Below, piece by piece: positions 37,201 through 64,000 of a stretch of 64,000 bases of DNA (position 1 is its first letter; each line of letters opens with the position of its first letter). The notes below the pieces were generated by a model, which was given only the letters and a program-made list of their open reading frames with translations, had not been told where the DNA came from and did not search any database. A program made the translations under genes and the position numbers. This DNA is from Aptenodytes patagonicus (Eukaryota > Chordata > Aves > Sphenisciformes > Spheniscidae): contig NC_134957.1 of NCBI RefSeq assembly GCF_965638725.1, positions 17,260,101-17,324,100 of the forward strand, in the 5' to 3' direction.

Positions 37201-38260
37201 GGGTTGCTTTTTTTTTTTTGCTTTTTCTTTTTTTGCTTTCTAATCAAGTACACCTCATGACCCACTGCTGCTCCAAATCCATGAATATATGTATGAATGT
37301 ATGAAAACTCCATGCTTTCAAGATGTGTTATATAAAAACACCCCAGCATATCTAGATTGGGTACGTACATTCAATTTACAAAGCTGTTTTTGCTAAAACA
37401 GTCTTTGCAGAGCCGGGCCTGATGTCAGAGTCAAATATTTTGTAGTTGTTTTACTCCTAGCGAACAGTAAATTAGTATCTTGGCTTCAAAATATTTTGCG
37501 GTTAGTGACTGTACGGCTCACTCTGTACCTGTCACACCCCACAAAGTACTAACATTTACCAAACACCACACATACCAGGAACTAGCAGAGGCAGAGCCAG
37601 CTGGTTTCTCCCCTAAGAAGTCACAGAGCTGTTGCCCATAGGCCGTCCTTGATAAGATCTTAACTGTTTTCTACCTTTGGATAAAGGTCTGTGTTCTGAA
37701 CCCTCCCAACCATACAGCGTCTACCATGGGAGTAGTTCATAAGCACAGCTGCCCTTTTCTCTTGAAATGTTTCAGCCACATCCCTGCTGGTGTAAGAGAA
37801 TTCCCAGAAGTACATTTCACAGTGCTTTTTTGAGACTCATTTCAGTCCCGAGCGATCAGACTGTCAGCTAGCCCTGCGGATGCTTTCATACATTGTAAAT
37901 AGAAACTGTGGAAGTTCCTTTCAGAGCTGATTCAAAGGCTGGTTGCATTTTCTATGATAATCTATTTTCAATTCCCTATCTTGAATTCATGTGCTGCTAG
38001 AAACCCTCCCTTTATACCATGACTTATCTCTTTAAGTGTCTGCTATGTAACTATGTAAATACTGGTGGCGTATCCCTGATAGAGAGATTGTCATTGCATT
38101 GCTGCTGGTAACCAGTGGTTATGTCACTTTCCCTCGCTTGAATAGGCTTTGACTCATAGTGGTTTTCAGGACAATGGTTATAAAATAACACACTGAGGGG
38201 CTGCCGAGACTATCGTTTTGCAATAGAGACAACTGTCGACCCCAAGGCTACAAGAAAGCA

Positions 38261-38306
38261 TTTTTCTCTTTTTTTTTCTTTTTTTTTTTCTTTTTTCTTT
38301 TTTTTA
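38261..38306. repeat. T-rich low-complexity tract
   Basis: The sequence is almost pure T with occasional C (TTTTCTTTT-type). It is a simple low-complexity pyrimidine tract in the intergenic region. Confidence 0.8.
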
Positions 38307-40314
38307 AGGGTTTTATTCTTTCATAGTATGAGGTTTTATTGCATGGAAGTTTGGAAAACAAGAAGTCTATGTTAGCAAACTTGAGCCTGGCGGGAAAACC
38401 CCACACTTGTGAGCACAAACGCTAATTCTTTCTAACTGTTCTGAAGCATTGCTTAACTGAAATTTTAAGTGCTTCCGTTGTCCTACCTTTCCTTGAATTG
38501 TTTGATGGCAGGCTGTGCTATACTTTGGATTATTGTCTGACTTAAGTGATGGCAGAAAGAATTACTGAAACCAGCGGTTATTCAATTAACCTTTTTCTTT
38601 TTCTAATTAAAGGACTTACCTGGGAACAACGGTTAGATGTTGAACTTTTCTTTTTTTTTTTTTAAAGATTCAAGAGCCCTAGAGACGGGGGCCAAATTTT
38701 TGGCAGGTGCAAAATGTCTTAGCATCATAGGAATCAAAGACAACTGAAGGGTCTGATGGCTGGCTTCTGTTTCCAGGTATATATCTGACTTTCTGTATAA
38801 GCTTAAGGATTGCCTACACATGGACACATAACCATCACAAAATTAGCCTTTATTGTTAATTTAAAGTGTATATTATTAAGAGTTAAGATCCAGAATTTAA
38901 GTGGCTTTAAATTAGTTTTTCACTTTAAATCTAAGTTCACCTGAACTTTCTCAAGAATCCTCTCCAAACAAGGTCTTACAGAAGTCACGTTACCTCTCCG
39001 TTCTTCCATTGTTTGTCCTGTCCGCTCAAACCCCATAGGCAGGGCTTGTCCCTTAATACCTGCTTAGCTTACACAGCCTAAGCTGGGGAGTCCGGACACT
39101 TCTGTAAGTAAGAAATGAGAAATTAATTCCTTCAACCCCTCTCTTGAGCTTTGTGAGGAGGCCAATAGCCTCAGAAATTTCAAATTCTGCAGCGGATTTT
39201 AAGACAGCGTGAAAAGCGCCCTATATTTTTAGCGTATTTGCAAATGTATGTATATATATCACGAACATTTCTAGAAACTGCGAACAAAAAAGTCGAACAA
39301 CTTCTTGTGAAACAACTGCTTCTATTCTGTGGTAGCACAGGTCATTTTCTCCCTAGGCTACATTTAGCACAAACAGTTAGGCAACTAGCGCCATCCTTTC
39401 ATATAATGAAAATTGGTGGGAATGTGCAGATTGAAGTGGTCAACACAGCTGGTCTTAAATAAACAAACATCATAAGGCACGTGCTTTTTTACTGAGAACC
39501 TGGCATGGACAGGTATATCTATGCAATATGCCACACTGCACGACCAAATAAACACGACATTTTCCTTCTAATGTTCTGCTTACTTGTCCTGAAAGCATGG
39601 TTACCCGACATTAAAATAGCTTCACTACTACACAGATTCGCTTAAAGAGAGTGATCAACTGTGTAACTCCAGCCTTTAAAATCCCAGTTCTAGCAGGAAA
39701 TGGGATTCTTGTTTTTCAAAATCGCTTTGAACCGCTATTTCTTCTGCATTACCGCAGGTACCAAAACACCAAACCCAGGAGCGGATTCAGTTTCTCACCG
39801 TGGCGTCACCGCAGACCAGCGGGTCAAACGTAACTTTTAAGCGCGGTGTGAGCGGGCCGCCTGGCGGGACACGGTTCCCAGCCGGGTGCCTGCCTTTGAG
39901 GCACGGCTCCGCCAAACCCAACAGCGCCCGGGGAGAAGCACAGCCCGGGCCGGGCTGTCGGGGAGGAGGGCGAGTGCCGGCTGATTTCGGCCGTGCGTGA
40001 GACCTACCGCAGCGGACAGCAGCAGCGGGCGGTGCCGGGGAGGAGCTGCTTCCGCGCCCGGCGGGACTCTCGCACCGGGCGGCCTGCCCGCTGCTGACAA
40101 GGCGCCCGCCGCTGACAGGCCACCCCCTCCCCTCCCCTCCCCGGGCCGGGCCCCGACAGCTCGCCGCGGCCCCTCCACGGGGGAAGCGCCGGCTTCCCCC
40201 CGCCCTTGCGGGACCTCAAGCTGGGGGTCCGGGCGGCGGCTGCCCGCGCCGAGGCGGCGGGCGGGCCCCCCCGCCGGGCCGGGCCCGGGCCGGGCCGGGG
40301 GCCGTTGTCGGCGC

Positions 40315-40340
40315 GTTACAAAACCGCCTGGTTTTGTAAC
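40315..40340. repeat. Perfect inverted repeat in the LONRF3 promoter (11-bp arms, 4-nt spacer)
   Basis: The left arm 40315-40325 reads GTTACAAAACC and the right arm 40330-40340 reads GGTTTTGTAAC, with GCCT between them. The arms are exact reverse complements. The element lies about 50 bp upstream of the TATA box and just before the CCAAT box, in otherwise nearly pure G/C sequence, so its A/T-rich arms stand out. It could be a dimeric transcription-factor site; the AAACC-N4-GGTTT core loosely recalls grainyhead/CP2-type sites, but I cannot assign it. Confidence 0.8.
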
Positions 40341-40355
40341 AACCTGCGGCGCTGC

Positions 40356-40360
40356 CCAAT
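40356..40360 (+). promoter_or_regulatory. CCAAT box of LONRF3 promoter
   Basis: CCAAT in the context GCCCAATGAGCG lies 36 bp upstream of the TATA motif. This is consistent with an NF-Y-type site, though somewhat close to the predicted start. Confidence 0.55.
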
Positions 40361-40379
40361 GAGCGCCGCCGCCCGGCGT

Positions 40380-40385
40380 CACGTG
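40380..40385. promoter_or_regulatory. CACGTG E-box of LONRF3 promoter
   Basis: A canonical palindromic CACGTG sits in the context GTCACGTGCC, between the CCAAT and TATA boxes. The context matches sites bound by USF or MiT/TFE-type bHLH-Zip factors (the GTCACGTG half of a CLEAR-like motif). Occupancy is inference. Confidence 0.55.
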
Positions 40386-40390
40386 CCCGC

Positions 40391-40400
40391 CTTTATATAA
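40391..40400 (+). promoter_or_regulatory. TATA box of LONRF3
   Basis: CTTTATATAA is the only A/T-rich core in this GC-rich promoter. It is properly spaced to place transcription start near 40420-40430, just upstream of the uORF ATG at 40444 and about 115 nt before the main ATG. A TATA box inside a CpG island suggests focused and perhaps inducible initiation. Confidence 0.7.
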
Positions 40401-55903
<15,503 letters not shown>

Positions 55904-57220
55904 TGGTGAGGAGGAGAGCTGTGAAGTCTCCCACAGTACTTGACTGTAGACTGTCTCTTGTAACTGCATCTAACTGCAATAATGTCTTACAGATTTGAGT
56001 GTCAGGATGTTTCAAGCCTGAATTTCAAAGAAAATGAGTTAAAAAGAGCAAGGGATGTTTATGGATACTTCAATAGTTTCCATTTGGAACTCTGAGATGA
56101 TTATTCAATCACTGCACTGCTAAATTAATAACAAATGTGATAGAACAAAAAGTGATCTTGTTTGCCATAAACCTTTTAAAAAGCTTAAGAGGTTTTTTAA
56201 TTTATTTTATTTTTATTTTTTTAGTGGATAAAGGATAAACTGTGCAGTTTAATGTGAAGCAGAAATAATAACGTTAATGCATTATTTCAGTGAACTGCAA
56301 AGTCTTTTATTCCAAATGGTTCAGGTTTTATATAGCATTGTGTAAAATAATGTTCACAACTTCCGTTTGATAATTTATTTTTGCACTATGATTTTTTGTT
56401 TCAAAATGTATATTATTTATGTGTTCATTCTCTAAAGGAAAGTGAGCTGCTCTATTTATTTATAGTGTTTTTACCCTGTATTTATGACTGGGGGCAAAAT
56501 GATGATTCTAGCAGTGCACAAGCAACTGCTTTGATAATTTTTCAGATATTTGTGTTCAAATACTTTGAATGTTTTTCTACTTATCCCCAGTTCTACTGTA
56601 GCCTAAGAAGGATTTTCTCCCCCTGAAACAGCCTGCTGTGAAATCTTTGAATACACAGATTGTCTGAGATAATTCAAGCACAGTTGTTGGAGCTGGATCC
56701 TATGCTTGCAACTAGGTTCCTGCTATCACAAAACAGTCAAGCACATGCTTAACCTTAAGCATGAGGGTTTAAGTGCTTGGGTAAACTCAAGTATTGATCA
56801 ATTGATGTTGGTGGGAATTGGCCATAGTGGTGACAGAAGGATCTATCCCCTAATTTTTCACAGAACAGAGAATAACTTGGAGTTGAATTTATATCTGAAC
56901 TCTTTCTTGCAAGAATGGATAATGGCTACAATCAACTGCGAAGAAAGAGCCACAATATATGAGAAGTGGCTTCTCCTAAAGAAAACTGGAAGTACTGGTA
57001 TCATTTCATTGTAGGTTACTACATAGACTTTTTTTTTACATCAACTCTTGTTGCTGTTAAGATCAGTTTTATTTCTTTCAATTGTTTGGTGGGGTTTGGC
57101 TTTGGAGTGTGTGTATGTGGGGGGGAGGGGGGAGTTATTTTGAACTGTAGGACTCAGAGGGCAGTTTGTGTCACATGAGAAGGAATATGTTGTAATAAAT
57201 GCTATTTATTTCACCCCAAT
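55904..57220 (+). other. LONRF3: Probable LONRF3 3'UTR
   Basis: This AT-rich sequence follows the LONRF3 stop, with U-rich and ATTTA-like stretches. The first clear AATAAA is at 57194-57199 and a further one is at 58875-58880, so the UTR may end near 57.2 kb or extend to 58.9 kb or beyond. The end is not determined by sequence alone. An ancient-repeat-like segment is embedded at about 56690-56830. Confidence 0.5.
56690..56830. repeat. Probable relic of an ancient amniote interspersed repeat
   Basis: The core at 56734-56778 contains AAGCACATGCTTAACCTTAA then GCATGAGGGTTTAAGTGCTT. I recall near-identical AAGCACATGCTTAA/TTAAGCATGTGCTTAAGTGC strings as very common in turtle and crocodile repeats. 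The family name is uncertain. It lies in the probable LONRF3 3'UTR. Confidence 0.5.
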
Positions 57221-57499
57221 CTTCAGGTTTCTGCTAGCTTCAAATCTCTACCCAGCCATTGCATTTCTCTTAAGAGATTGGGTAGTGTTGCTAATAATAG
57301 TTAACTCCCAAGGAAGACAAGTGAATTTTAGCATGATTACTTCTAGCTATAAAGCAGGTAAAAATAGGGCAGAAATGGGAATAGGAAGTATCTTGGGTTT
57401 GATTTTTTTTTTAAATCAACAGTTCATATACTTGTTTTGCTGCTTTTATTGCTTTCGGTGTACCACTTTCTGGTACTGATCTTGCCTCTATCTGACTTT

Positions 57500-57536
57500 G
57501 ACTTTCACTGATTTCAATGTGAGCAGAACTGGGCCT
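57500..57536. repeat. Probable ancient amniote repeat fragment
   Basis: GATTTCAATGTGAGCAGAAC followed by TGGGCC resembles the GACTTCAATGGGAGCAGGAT-(C/T)GGGCC string that is abundant in turtle and crocodile interspersed repeats. The fragment is short, so the match is suggestive only. Confidence 0.4.
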
Positions 57537-60500
57537 TTTATTCTAAGCTACTGTTTTTCTTTTCAGTGGCAAAAAATAGATTGAACTGAGAATGTTATGG
57601 AATGCTACAAATTTCATTGTTATTTTTACCCAGGATAGCACTCTTTGCCATTCCATGCCTTTATGGAAAAATGCAGTAGAATTTAATGTCAGTTTTCCGT
57701 GTGTGTTTCCATCATCATCTCATCAGAAATATTTATTAGTTAAAAGTAATTTCCATACTGTTAAGTTTCCATAAAACTACTTTTGTTCCCCCTCTTGTTA
57801 AATTCTATAGAACTTTTCCACAAGGGTACCAAAGAAATGAATGGAAGACAAACATGTTTCAACCTTGTGATGCAAATGGAATATGTATCCTGTAGTGTTT
57901 CTAGAGTAGCTCAATGCAAACACAGTTTATTTCCATACTGCTAGATTGCTGCACTTCTTCCATAGGTGGTACTTTACGTGCTTCTCTGTAAACAATGTAT
58001 AGAAATACATACATGTTCTGAACAATAACAAGTGTATGGTGGCCGACACCTGCTATGCCATTTGTCTTCATAAGTCAATGACAAAGTGATTTCTACTTGT
58101 TTGGAAGTGAAGCTGCATTAAATGCAATTCTTCCTTAAACCATTATGTATTATTGCATAACATAAGGGGCCCATACTGCTCCCATAGAAAAAAGCTGTCA
58201 CTTTGTTACTCTTATCTGTATTATCTGTGAGAAAAGGACCTTACATACCTATTTTAAACTGTTTTCTCACTGATGTCATTGTTCTTTTTTCCTGCATGCT
58301 ATGTCTTCTACATACTCATATTCTGCCTATTTTGTTGATTTAGAAATTGGCATGGAAGGAATCCTTGATTTTAAAAGTGAATCTTGTCTTTTCTATTGGC
58401 TTTGAGTAAAGCTGCCAGAATTTCCTAAGCAGAAGCTAGTGTACATGCCCTATATCATGAACGCCCGGTGCATTTGTTGCAACCTGGAAACACTGGACCT
58501 ACTGCATGTGCTGCATACAGTTGATCTGCATATGCACAACAAATTGAACACATCAAGAAAGTTCATCTGTACATGTACAGTAGCATTCTGTCTGGGACTG
58601 CTCTATGGCCACACATCCTAGATTAATGGCTAAAGTCTGCAAATTCCATTGGAAGAAAAAAAAAGAGAAACAGATTTGCTAGAGAACACAAACCTGTCCA
58701 GGAAAAGCTGGACAAGGAGTAGCCTTAGCCTTCAGTGAGTTGAGATGGTAAAGTTTCAGTGATGAGGTTTAAAATTCAAAAAAATCTTCTAGTTATGCCA
58801 CAGTATTGCTGATTTTTTTTTTCAGTTGTATTAATCAGTACAAGGATGTAAATGCAACATTTATTACAGGCATGAATAAACAGCTGAACAGATTTAAAAA
58901 TACCTTCACTTTAATTTACAGAAATGGTATTGATCAGATAAAATACTAATTGGAGGAGTATTTTATTTAAGCTTCTCACGTTTTTTTAGACACCAAACTC
59001 AGTCCCATAACTGGTCTCGCTCATCTGTTTAAAAAAAAATCATGACTCAAACTTGCATTTCCTGTGTGGCCAGAAGTATTGATTAATTGGTTGTGAGGGC
59101 AGAAGTAATGCATAGGCTTCTTGCTAGTTCTTCAAAGAAGTCAATTGCCATTGACCCTAGATCACTGAGTTAGGATTACTAAAATCAATAGACTTTTTTT
59201 TTATTTCCAAGGAAATGTGATCAGTCCCCCTTTAAAAAAAATAAAGTGGGGGGGGGGAATACAAAAAGCAAGCCTTCTGTAATGGAGGTGGAGAGGGAAC
59301 CAAGAGTAGATCGAACCGTAACTGAGTAAGTGCCAGTCTCCTGGGCAATATCACCTAAACATCTCCCAGAGACTTCTTGAAAGTTTTAGACTTGCATTTG
59401 TAAGAGATAGTTTTGTTAATTCGAAATCTCTTCACTTTTCTGTAAATGAAGTATTTAACAAAATACATTAAAATAAATAACAAAGACTGGCTGTATCACC
59501 CTTCCAAATCTCTGTACATACACATTATATGGTTTGTAATTAAAAACAGAAGTTTTCTGCAGGAAGTAATACTAATTTTTCATTTCCATATATAGACAGA
59601 CTTACGACACTCAAAACAACTTTGCTTTGTCCTATATGCTCCTTTGTCTAGCAGTAACTTAAGGGGATATGTTTCCATGAAAATAGCTGTTATCTTGGCT
59701 AGCATGACTTGGTTGAAAGTAAACCTGAGACAGGACTGGATTAATCAGGAAAAATCATGAAACCTGACAGTGAACTCGGACACAGTTGTAGAAAATAGTT
59801 TAGTAGTTTCAATAATGATAAAATGGTGTGATAGGCCATTATTATGCTAAGTCTTAAGTGACATTCTGGTGTTAGTTGTAAAAGTTCCTCTTATGTTGGT
59901 GTGTTTAATTTTATTTTAAGTGCTGATATCTTCCATTACCTTGTAGCAGTAAGAGATACCAGCTGTCATACTGACTGGCTGACCTATTGCTTGGCCTATC
60001 CTTCTGTCCTGTATGACTACTTACAGAACACCTGAACCATGGATTTCTTAATCCAAAGATTATTTTAATCTAAAAAAGATCATGTGGATTGTGATGTAGC
60101 AGGTCTGGCTTAATCTGTGCTGTAGAAAGAGCTTTATAAAATTAAGTTTTGTTTTAGATGGTCTTTTAATGATTTCTACTTGGTGCTGAAGTTTTACTGG
60201 TGTTTAAATTCATGACAGACGGGAGTCATATTTAAATGCAGTGTTTAGGAATGGAGAACATGTTCACAAACTCTTATTTTAAAAAAGTGTAAATTAACTA
60301 CAGGGTTTTTGTGCATAAAACCCCAATGGAACTATATGCACTTAGGGTGGTGCTTCCCATTTCCACCAAGTCCTGCATCAGATTAACTCAACCCCTGCTT
60401 AGCTCTCATTTAATGTCAGCTTCACAACCTAACTTGTAACTGGTGCAGCACATAGTTTAGCATCTGGGGTTTATTCCAAAGCCCGGTAAATCAGTGAAAG

Positions 60501-62604
60501 TCTTACAGCTACAGAAAAACGGTAGTTTCAGCAAAGTCACTATTTTGAAATACTTTACTAAATAAATATTGTCTGGGTGCAAGAAACTAATCTGCTTAGA
60601 CAGGATTAAAATGGTGGATAATAAAAAAACCTGAACTATTACATTGACTTACTCATCCAGGTATCATGTGAAGTGCTTACTAATCTTGGAGTTTCATAAG
60701 GTCTAAAGTAACCCTCACATAGAAGTGCCTGTATTCTGTTATTGCCATTTTTGAGCTTTTTAATAGAGTCATAGCCATATATTTTATAAATATAAACATA
60801 TGCACCTTTAAATCTTTACATTCAACCGCAGAACAAAGGTTTACAGAGCAGAAGTGTAGCAAAACCAATGTAATAGCTTCTATAATTCCCTGGTGAGGAA
60901 CAGGAGAAGTACAAAAATGAGGAGTAAAAGACTATCTGTGTAAGATGTCTTAATTTGGCACCATATGCTTGTCCAATTTAATTCCATCAAGCTATGTGGT
61001 TACAAGAGTGCCAGAAACATATCTATCAAGCCATTTAAAATAAAAAGTTTTGTGGACTTGTATATTCCATTTGTTTGTAAAACATCCTTTTGTGCACTGT
61101 AATGAACTTGAAACTTAAGTTATACTCTCATATCACTGAACAGAGTACTGTTCAGCTACCTCTACATAAGGTTGAAGTAATTTGTTTTTTCCAGATTTGT
61201 TCACATCGTCATATAAAATATATTTTAAAAAAATCATAGTCCAAAGAACCTGTATGTGTTTGTAGATGTACTTATAACTATGTTGTACCAACAAAGTCTG
61301 TGTGGAGAGTTGTTTGCTAATTAAAATTTTTGTGTTCTTTACTCTTTGGCTTGCATAACAAAGAACTACAGAGGTGAAAAAACATTACGTGAGCTGCTTT
61401 TTTAGGTGTTTTAGATAAAGAAACAAAGAACAAATCCTAGATCCTGCACTCACACAACACCACTTGGTGTGAAGGAACCAAACCACAGAAATGAAGTTAT
61501 TCAAACCTCATCACTTGTAAAGGACATCAAGTGCTTTTTTCCTCTTTGCTGTAGCAAGGTAAGAATAATGGGAACTGAAGAGGGCCTCGCTTACAGCACT
61601 ACTGTGCACTTCTCTGGACTTTGGTACCTCTCATGCATTACTGTTTGCTTTACAGGTTTCTGTGATTTAAAACTATAACCAGGATACCTTTTCATTTACA
61701 GTCTCAGGCAGGAGTTAATCCTAGCTGCATTTAAGCTGCATCTGTGAAGCGATGAAAGGAGTATTTTCAGTGAAGACCCTTTAACAAGAAGTTCCATAGG
61801 ATTTTCAAAGTCCTTAACTCTATAGAAAAAGCTAGAGAATAGTTTTCATAAACCTAACACTGAGAGGAGTGACCCCATATCTTATTCTACTAAAAATGTG
61901 TAAGAGTTGCCAAAATTTTTTAAAGTTACATATGTATGGGCTGTTCCTTTTGCCTTGTCATTTAAGCAAGATGTGGCATGCTTGTGATTTGCTGCCAAGT
62001 CCCAACCACCTCTGGTATCGGAGATTGGCTTGCTGGTCTCTCATACAAGCTTGTTCAGGCCCTGTATTTATTTTAGAATCCAGGGCGCAGGCTAAGACTG
62101 CATATGGTAAGCCAACAACTAATTATGTCAAGACTGCTGTTTTCTGTAACAAAATACATTTGTGTCTGAGTAGAGGGAAGTGTTTCGGTTGAAGTGCTTT
62201 TCCATCAGGAAATAGTAAACAGTCAAAACTGAAGCTTTGCTTGGGAACATGTTGATTTAAACTATTCCTTTTAAGTTATGATTTTAGTTTTGAAAGCTTT
62301 AAGAATGGTTATGAAAAAGTGGTGTTTAGATGCAGTATAAAGCAGAGAAAATTTAAACCAAATATAGGATAGCAAATTATTTCCCAACTACTTGCTCACT
62401 GTGTTCTCATTTTATAATAGTGTACCTACACAGATTTAGTCAAGTGATATTTGAAATATTCTAAAGTCATCTACACTTACATAATGCTTCATATTAAAAT
62501 GATCATCCAAAACTGCTAATGATCTCTATCGTGTAAAGCAGTTCAAGGGAAACCACTTGTTCCAGTCAGCCTTTGCTTCCCAGTATAGTGCCCTGACACA
62601 AGAA

Positions 62605-62642
62605 CCTGCACTGACTTCACTGGCACTTGGATCAGGACCGTG
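62605..62642. repeat. Probable ancient amniote repeat fragment
   Basis: CTGACTTCACTGGCACTTGG followed by ATCAGGACC resembles the common GACTTCAATGG...GGATCAGGCCC string of ancient sauropsid repeats. Family assignment is not possible by eye. Confidence 0.4.
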
Positions 62643-63382
62643 TGCTGTACTGGGCAAAGGGAAGGGCATGCCACACGATAGCTCCTGGCTGTTACCTGCT
62701 ACAGCTTTGAAAATTTTGTCATACAGCTGTAATATACTTTTTATTCTGTGAGTAAGATGCCACAAAATCCTGGAACATCTCTTAATGTGCTGTGGTTCTC
62801 TGTATGACTGAGTGAGAGGTACGGCAATGTTTTTATCTTCAAAAGATGTAGCTGACTTCTTATTTTAACAGTTATTTAGCCTCTGCTATAGCAGTCATGG
62901 ATTGACTGGTCTTCATACTGGTCACAATCAATAACAGTGTAAGGTATGCTAGCTATCATCCTCTTGGCCAGAGGTACAGATGAAGGAAGAATAGAAACTG
63001 CGTTACTAAACTATTGCAGGGCTGGGCTTGGGTTTTTTAAAATGTATTTCTAATTTTCAAACAGATTTTTATCAGCAGTTACTAATACCAAGGTCTCTAA
63101 AAACCACACAATAAAAGAACAGATTAAGTCATGCTTCCTAGTAAATAATAATGTCATCAGGCCTTCTTTACTAGGAATGTTATGTTTTTAACTAACCACA
63201 TAAATTGTATATTGATACCAAAAATTAATATACAGAGGCTACCTGAAAAAACAGAGCACTGACATAAAGAGCAAGATTTGCTATGAAGTTTACATCTTAT
63301 GATAGGATGGCTTTCAAGCTGTTAAAGCAGAAAAATTACTGGCTGAAAGAATCTATATAATGAAAGCCTGCATACGCTGTCA

Positions 63383-63462
63383 ATACTGGTTTTATGCCAG
63401 TGTAACATCTTTTGTTTCAGTAGATCTGCTCTTGATTTATAATGCCATAAATGAAAGGAGTA
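63383..63462. repeat. Probable ancient amniote repeat fragment with inverted halves
   Basis: ACTGGTTTTATGCCAGTGTA, then a spacer, then CTTGATTTATAATGCCATAA and ATGAAAGGAG. This order matches the ancient motif with a first CCAGTGTAA block and a second TGATTTACACCAGTGTAAATGA block, which I recall from amniote repeat relics. It is decayed but recognisable over about 80 bp. Confidence 0.5.
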
Positions 63463-64000
63463 TTAAGCTATTTATGTAAGTGACTTTATTTATATAACTG
63501 ACTTATGCTGTATTATGTGATGGAAAAGAAAACCAAGCACATGCTTTTTTGTGTTTTCTGTGAGCTACAGAAAGATTTTTGTAAAAGTAATGCTAGTAAT
63601 AAATAGTTTTCTCTATGTAACATATTAGAAATTCAGTCTCATCCACATGGAGGTTTTATCATGAGTAGAATACATGGTAACAGATGACATGATAATGTGG
63701 AAGGATTTTAGCAAGTCTGCAGACAGTCTAGAAAATGCGAATGCTGAACATCACAATTTAGACTGTAAGTTAGTTAAACAAAGCAATTGTTATTCAGGCT
63801 CTTCCTTGGATGAGTCAATGATTTGTACTGTGACTATTAGTACTGAATGTACCATCTAAAATTAATTTTGAAAGATTACTGAAGCATTAATGATTTAAAA
63901 GTGGTTTCTACAAGTATTTTTTATCAATGAGAAGTCCAAGCACTACCAAGGCTAAAGAGGATACACAAGGATTTTCAATGTAGCAGAATTAGGGTTTTTT

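Larger units (their letters stand above)
33666..40310. other. COMMD5-LONRF3 intergenic region
   Basis: Apart from a CR1 tail at 34205-34287 and a T-rich tract at 38261-38306, nothing can be assigned here. The open frames are short and lack splice support. A 42-nt segment at 35245-35286 has a good acceptor and donor and could be a noncoding exon. From about 39830 the sequence turns into the LONRF3 CpG island. Confidence 0.6.
57221..64000. other. Downstream flank of LONRF3, no gene recognised
   Basis: This AT-rich sequence has many stop codons in all frames and only short open frames. Several short stretches look like decayed ancient repeats. AATAAA hexamers are frequent (58875, and near 59240, 60560 and 63600), so some of this could be a long alternative LONRF3 3'UTR. 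I see no tRNA, no snRNA and no CR1 here. Confidence 0.5.

Overview
This is vertebrate nuclear DNA, most likely from a bird. Coding sequence is sparse and split by GT-AG introns. Two CpG islands mark promoters. The recognisable transposons are 5'-truncated CR1 LINEs of the avian type; I see no Alu/L1-type mammalian repeats. The species cannot be told from the sequence.

Three protein-coding genes can be reconstructed exon by exon, with intact reading frames and consistent splice phases. FAM199X is on the minus strand in six coding exons (7225-15382, 383 aa). COMMD5 is on the plus strand in seven coding exons (15650-33256, 227 aa). It is head to head with FAM199X across a shared CpG-island promoter with only 267 bp between the start codons. 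LONRF3 is on the plus strand in twelve coding exons (40542-55903, 759 aa, or 758 aa with an alternative acceptor). It has its own CpG island with a CCAAT box, an E-box, a TATA box and a perfect inverted repeat upstream.

Layout: 1-7224 is the 3'UTR and downstream flank of FAM199X, with one CR1 fragment. 7225-15382 is FAM199X. 15383-15649 is the bidirectional promoter. 15650-33660 is COMMD5 with its 3'UTR and poly(A) signal; a second CR1 fragment lies in its intron 5. 33660-40310 is intergenic, with a third CR1 tail. 40310-55903 is the LONRF3 promoter and gene. 55904-64000 is the LONRF3 3'UTR and downstream flank, with several decayed stretches that look like ancient amniote repeats.

The genes do not form a pathway. 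FAM199X is a conserved, largely disordered protein of unknown function. COMMD5 belongs to the COMMD/CCDC22/CCDC93 endosomal-recycling complex. LONRF3 is a predicted RING-type E3 ubiquitin ligase. I found no clearly new biological system. The most notable points are: (1) a multi-intron COMMD5 next to genes that are X-linked in human, whereas human COMMD5 is on 8q24.3, which suggests retrogene replacement in mammals; (2) the LONRF3 promoter palindrome with a strong-context uORF; (3) a NAGNAG acceptor in LONRF3 and a 29-nt microexon in COMMD5; (4) relics of ancient repeats downstream of LONRF3.
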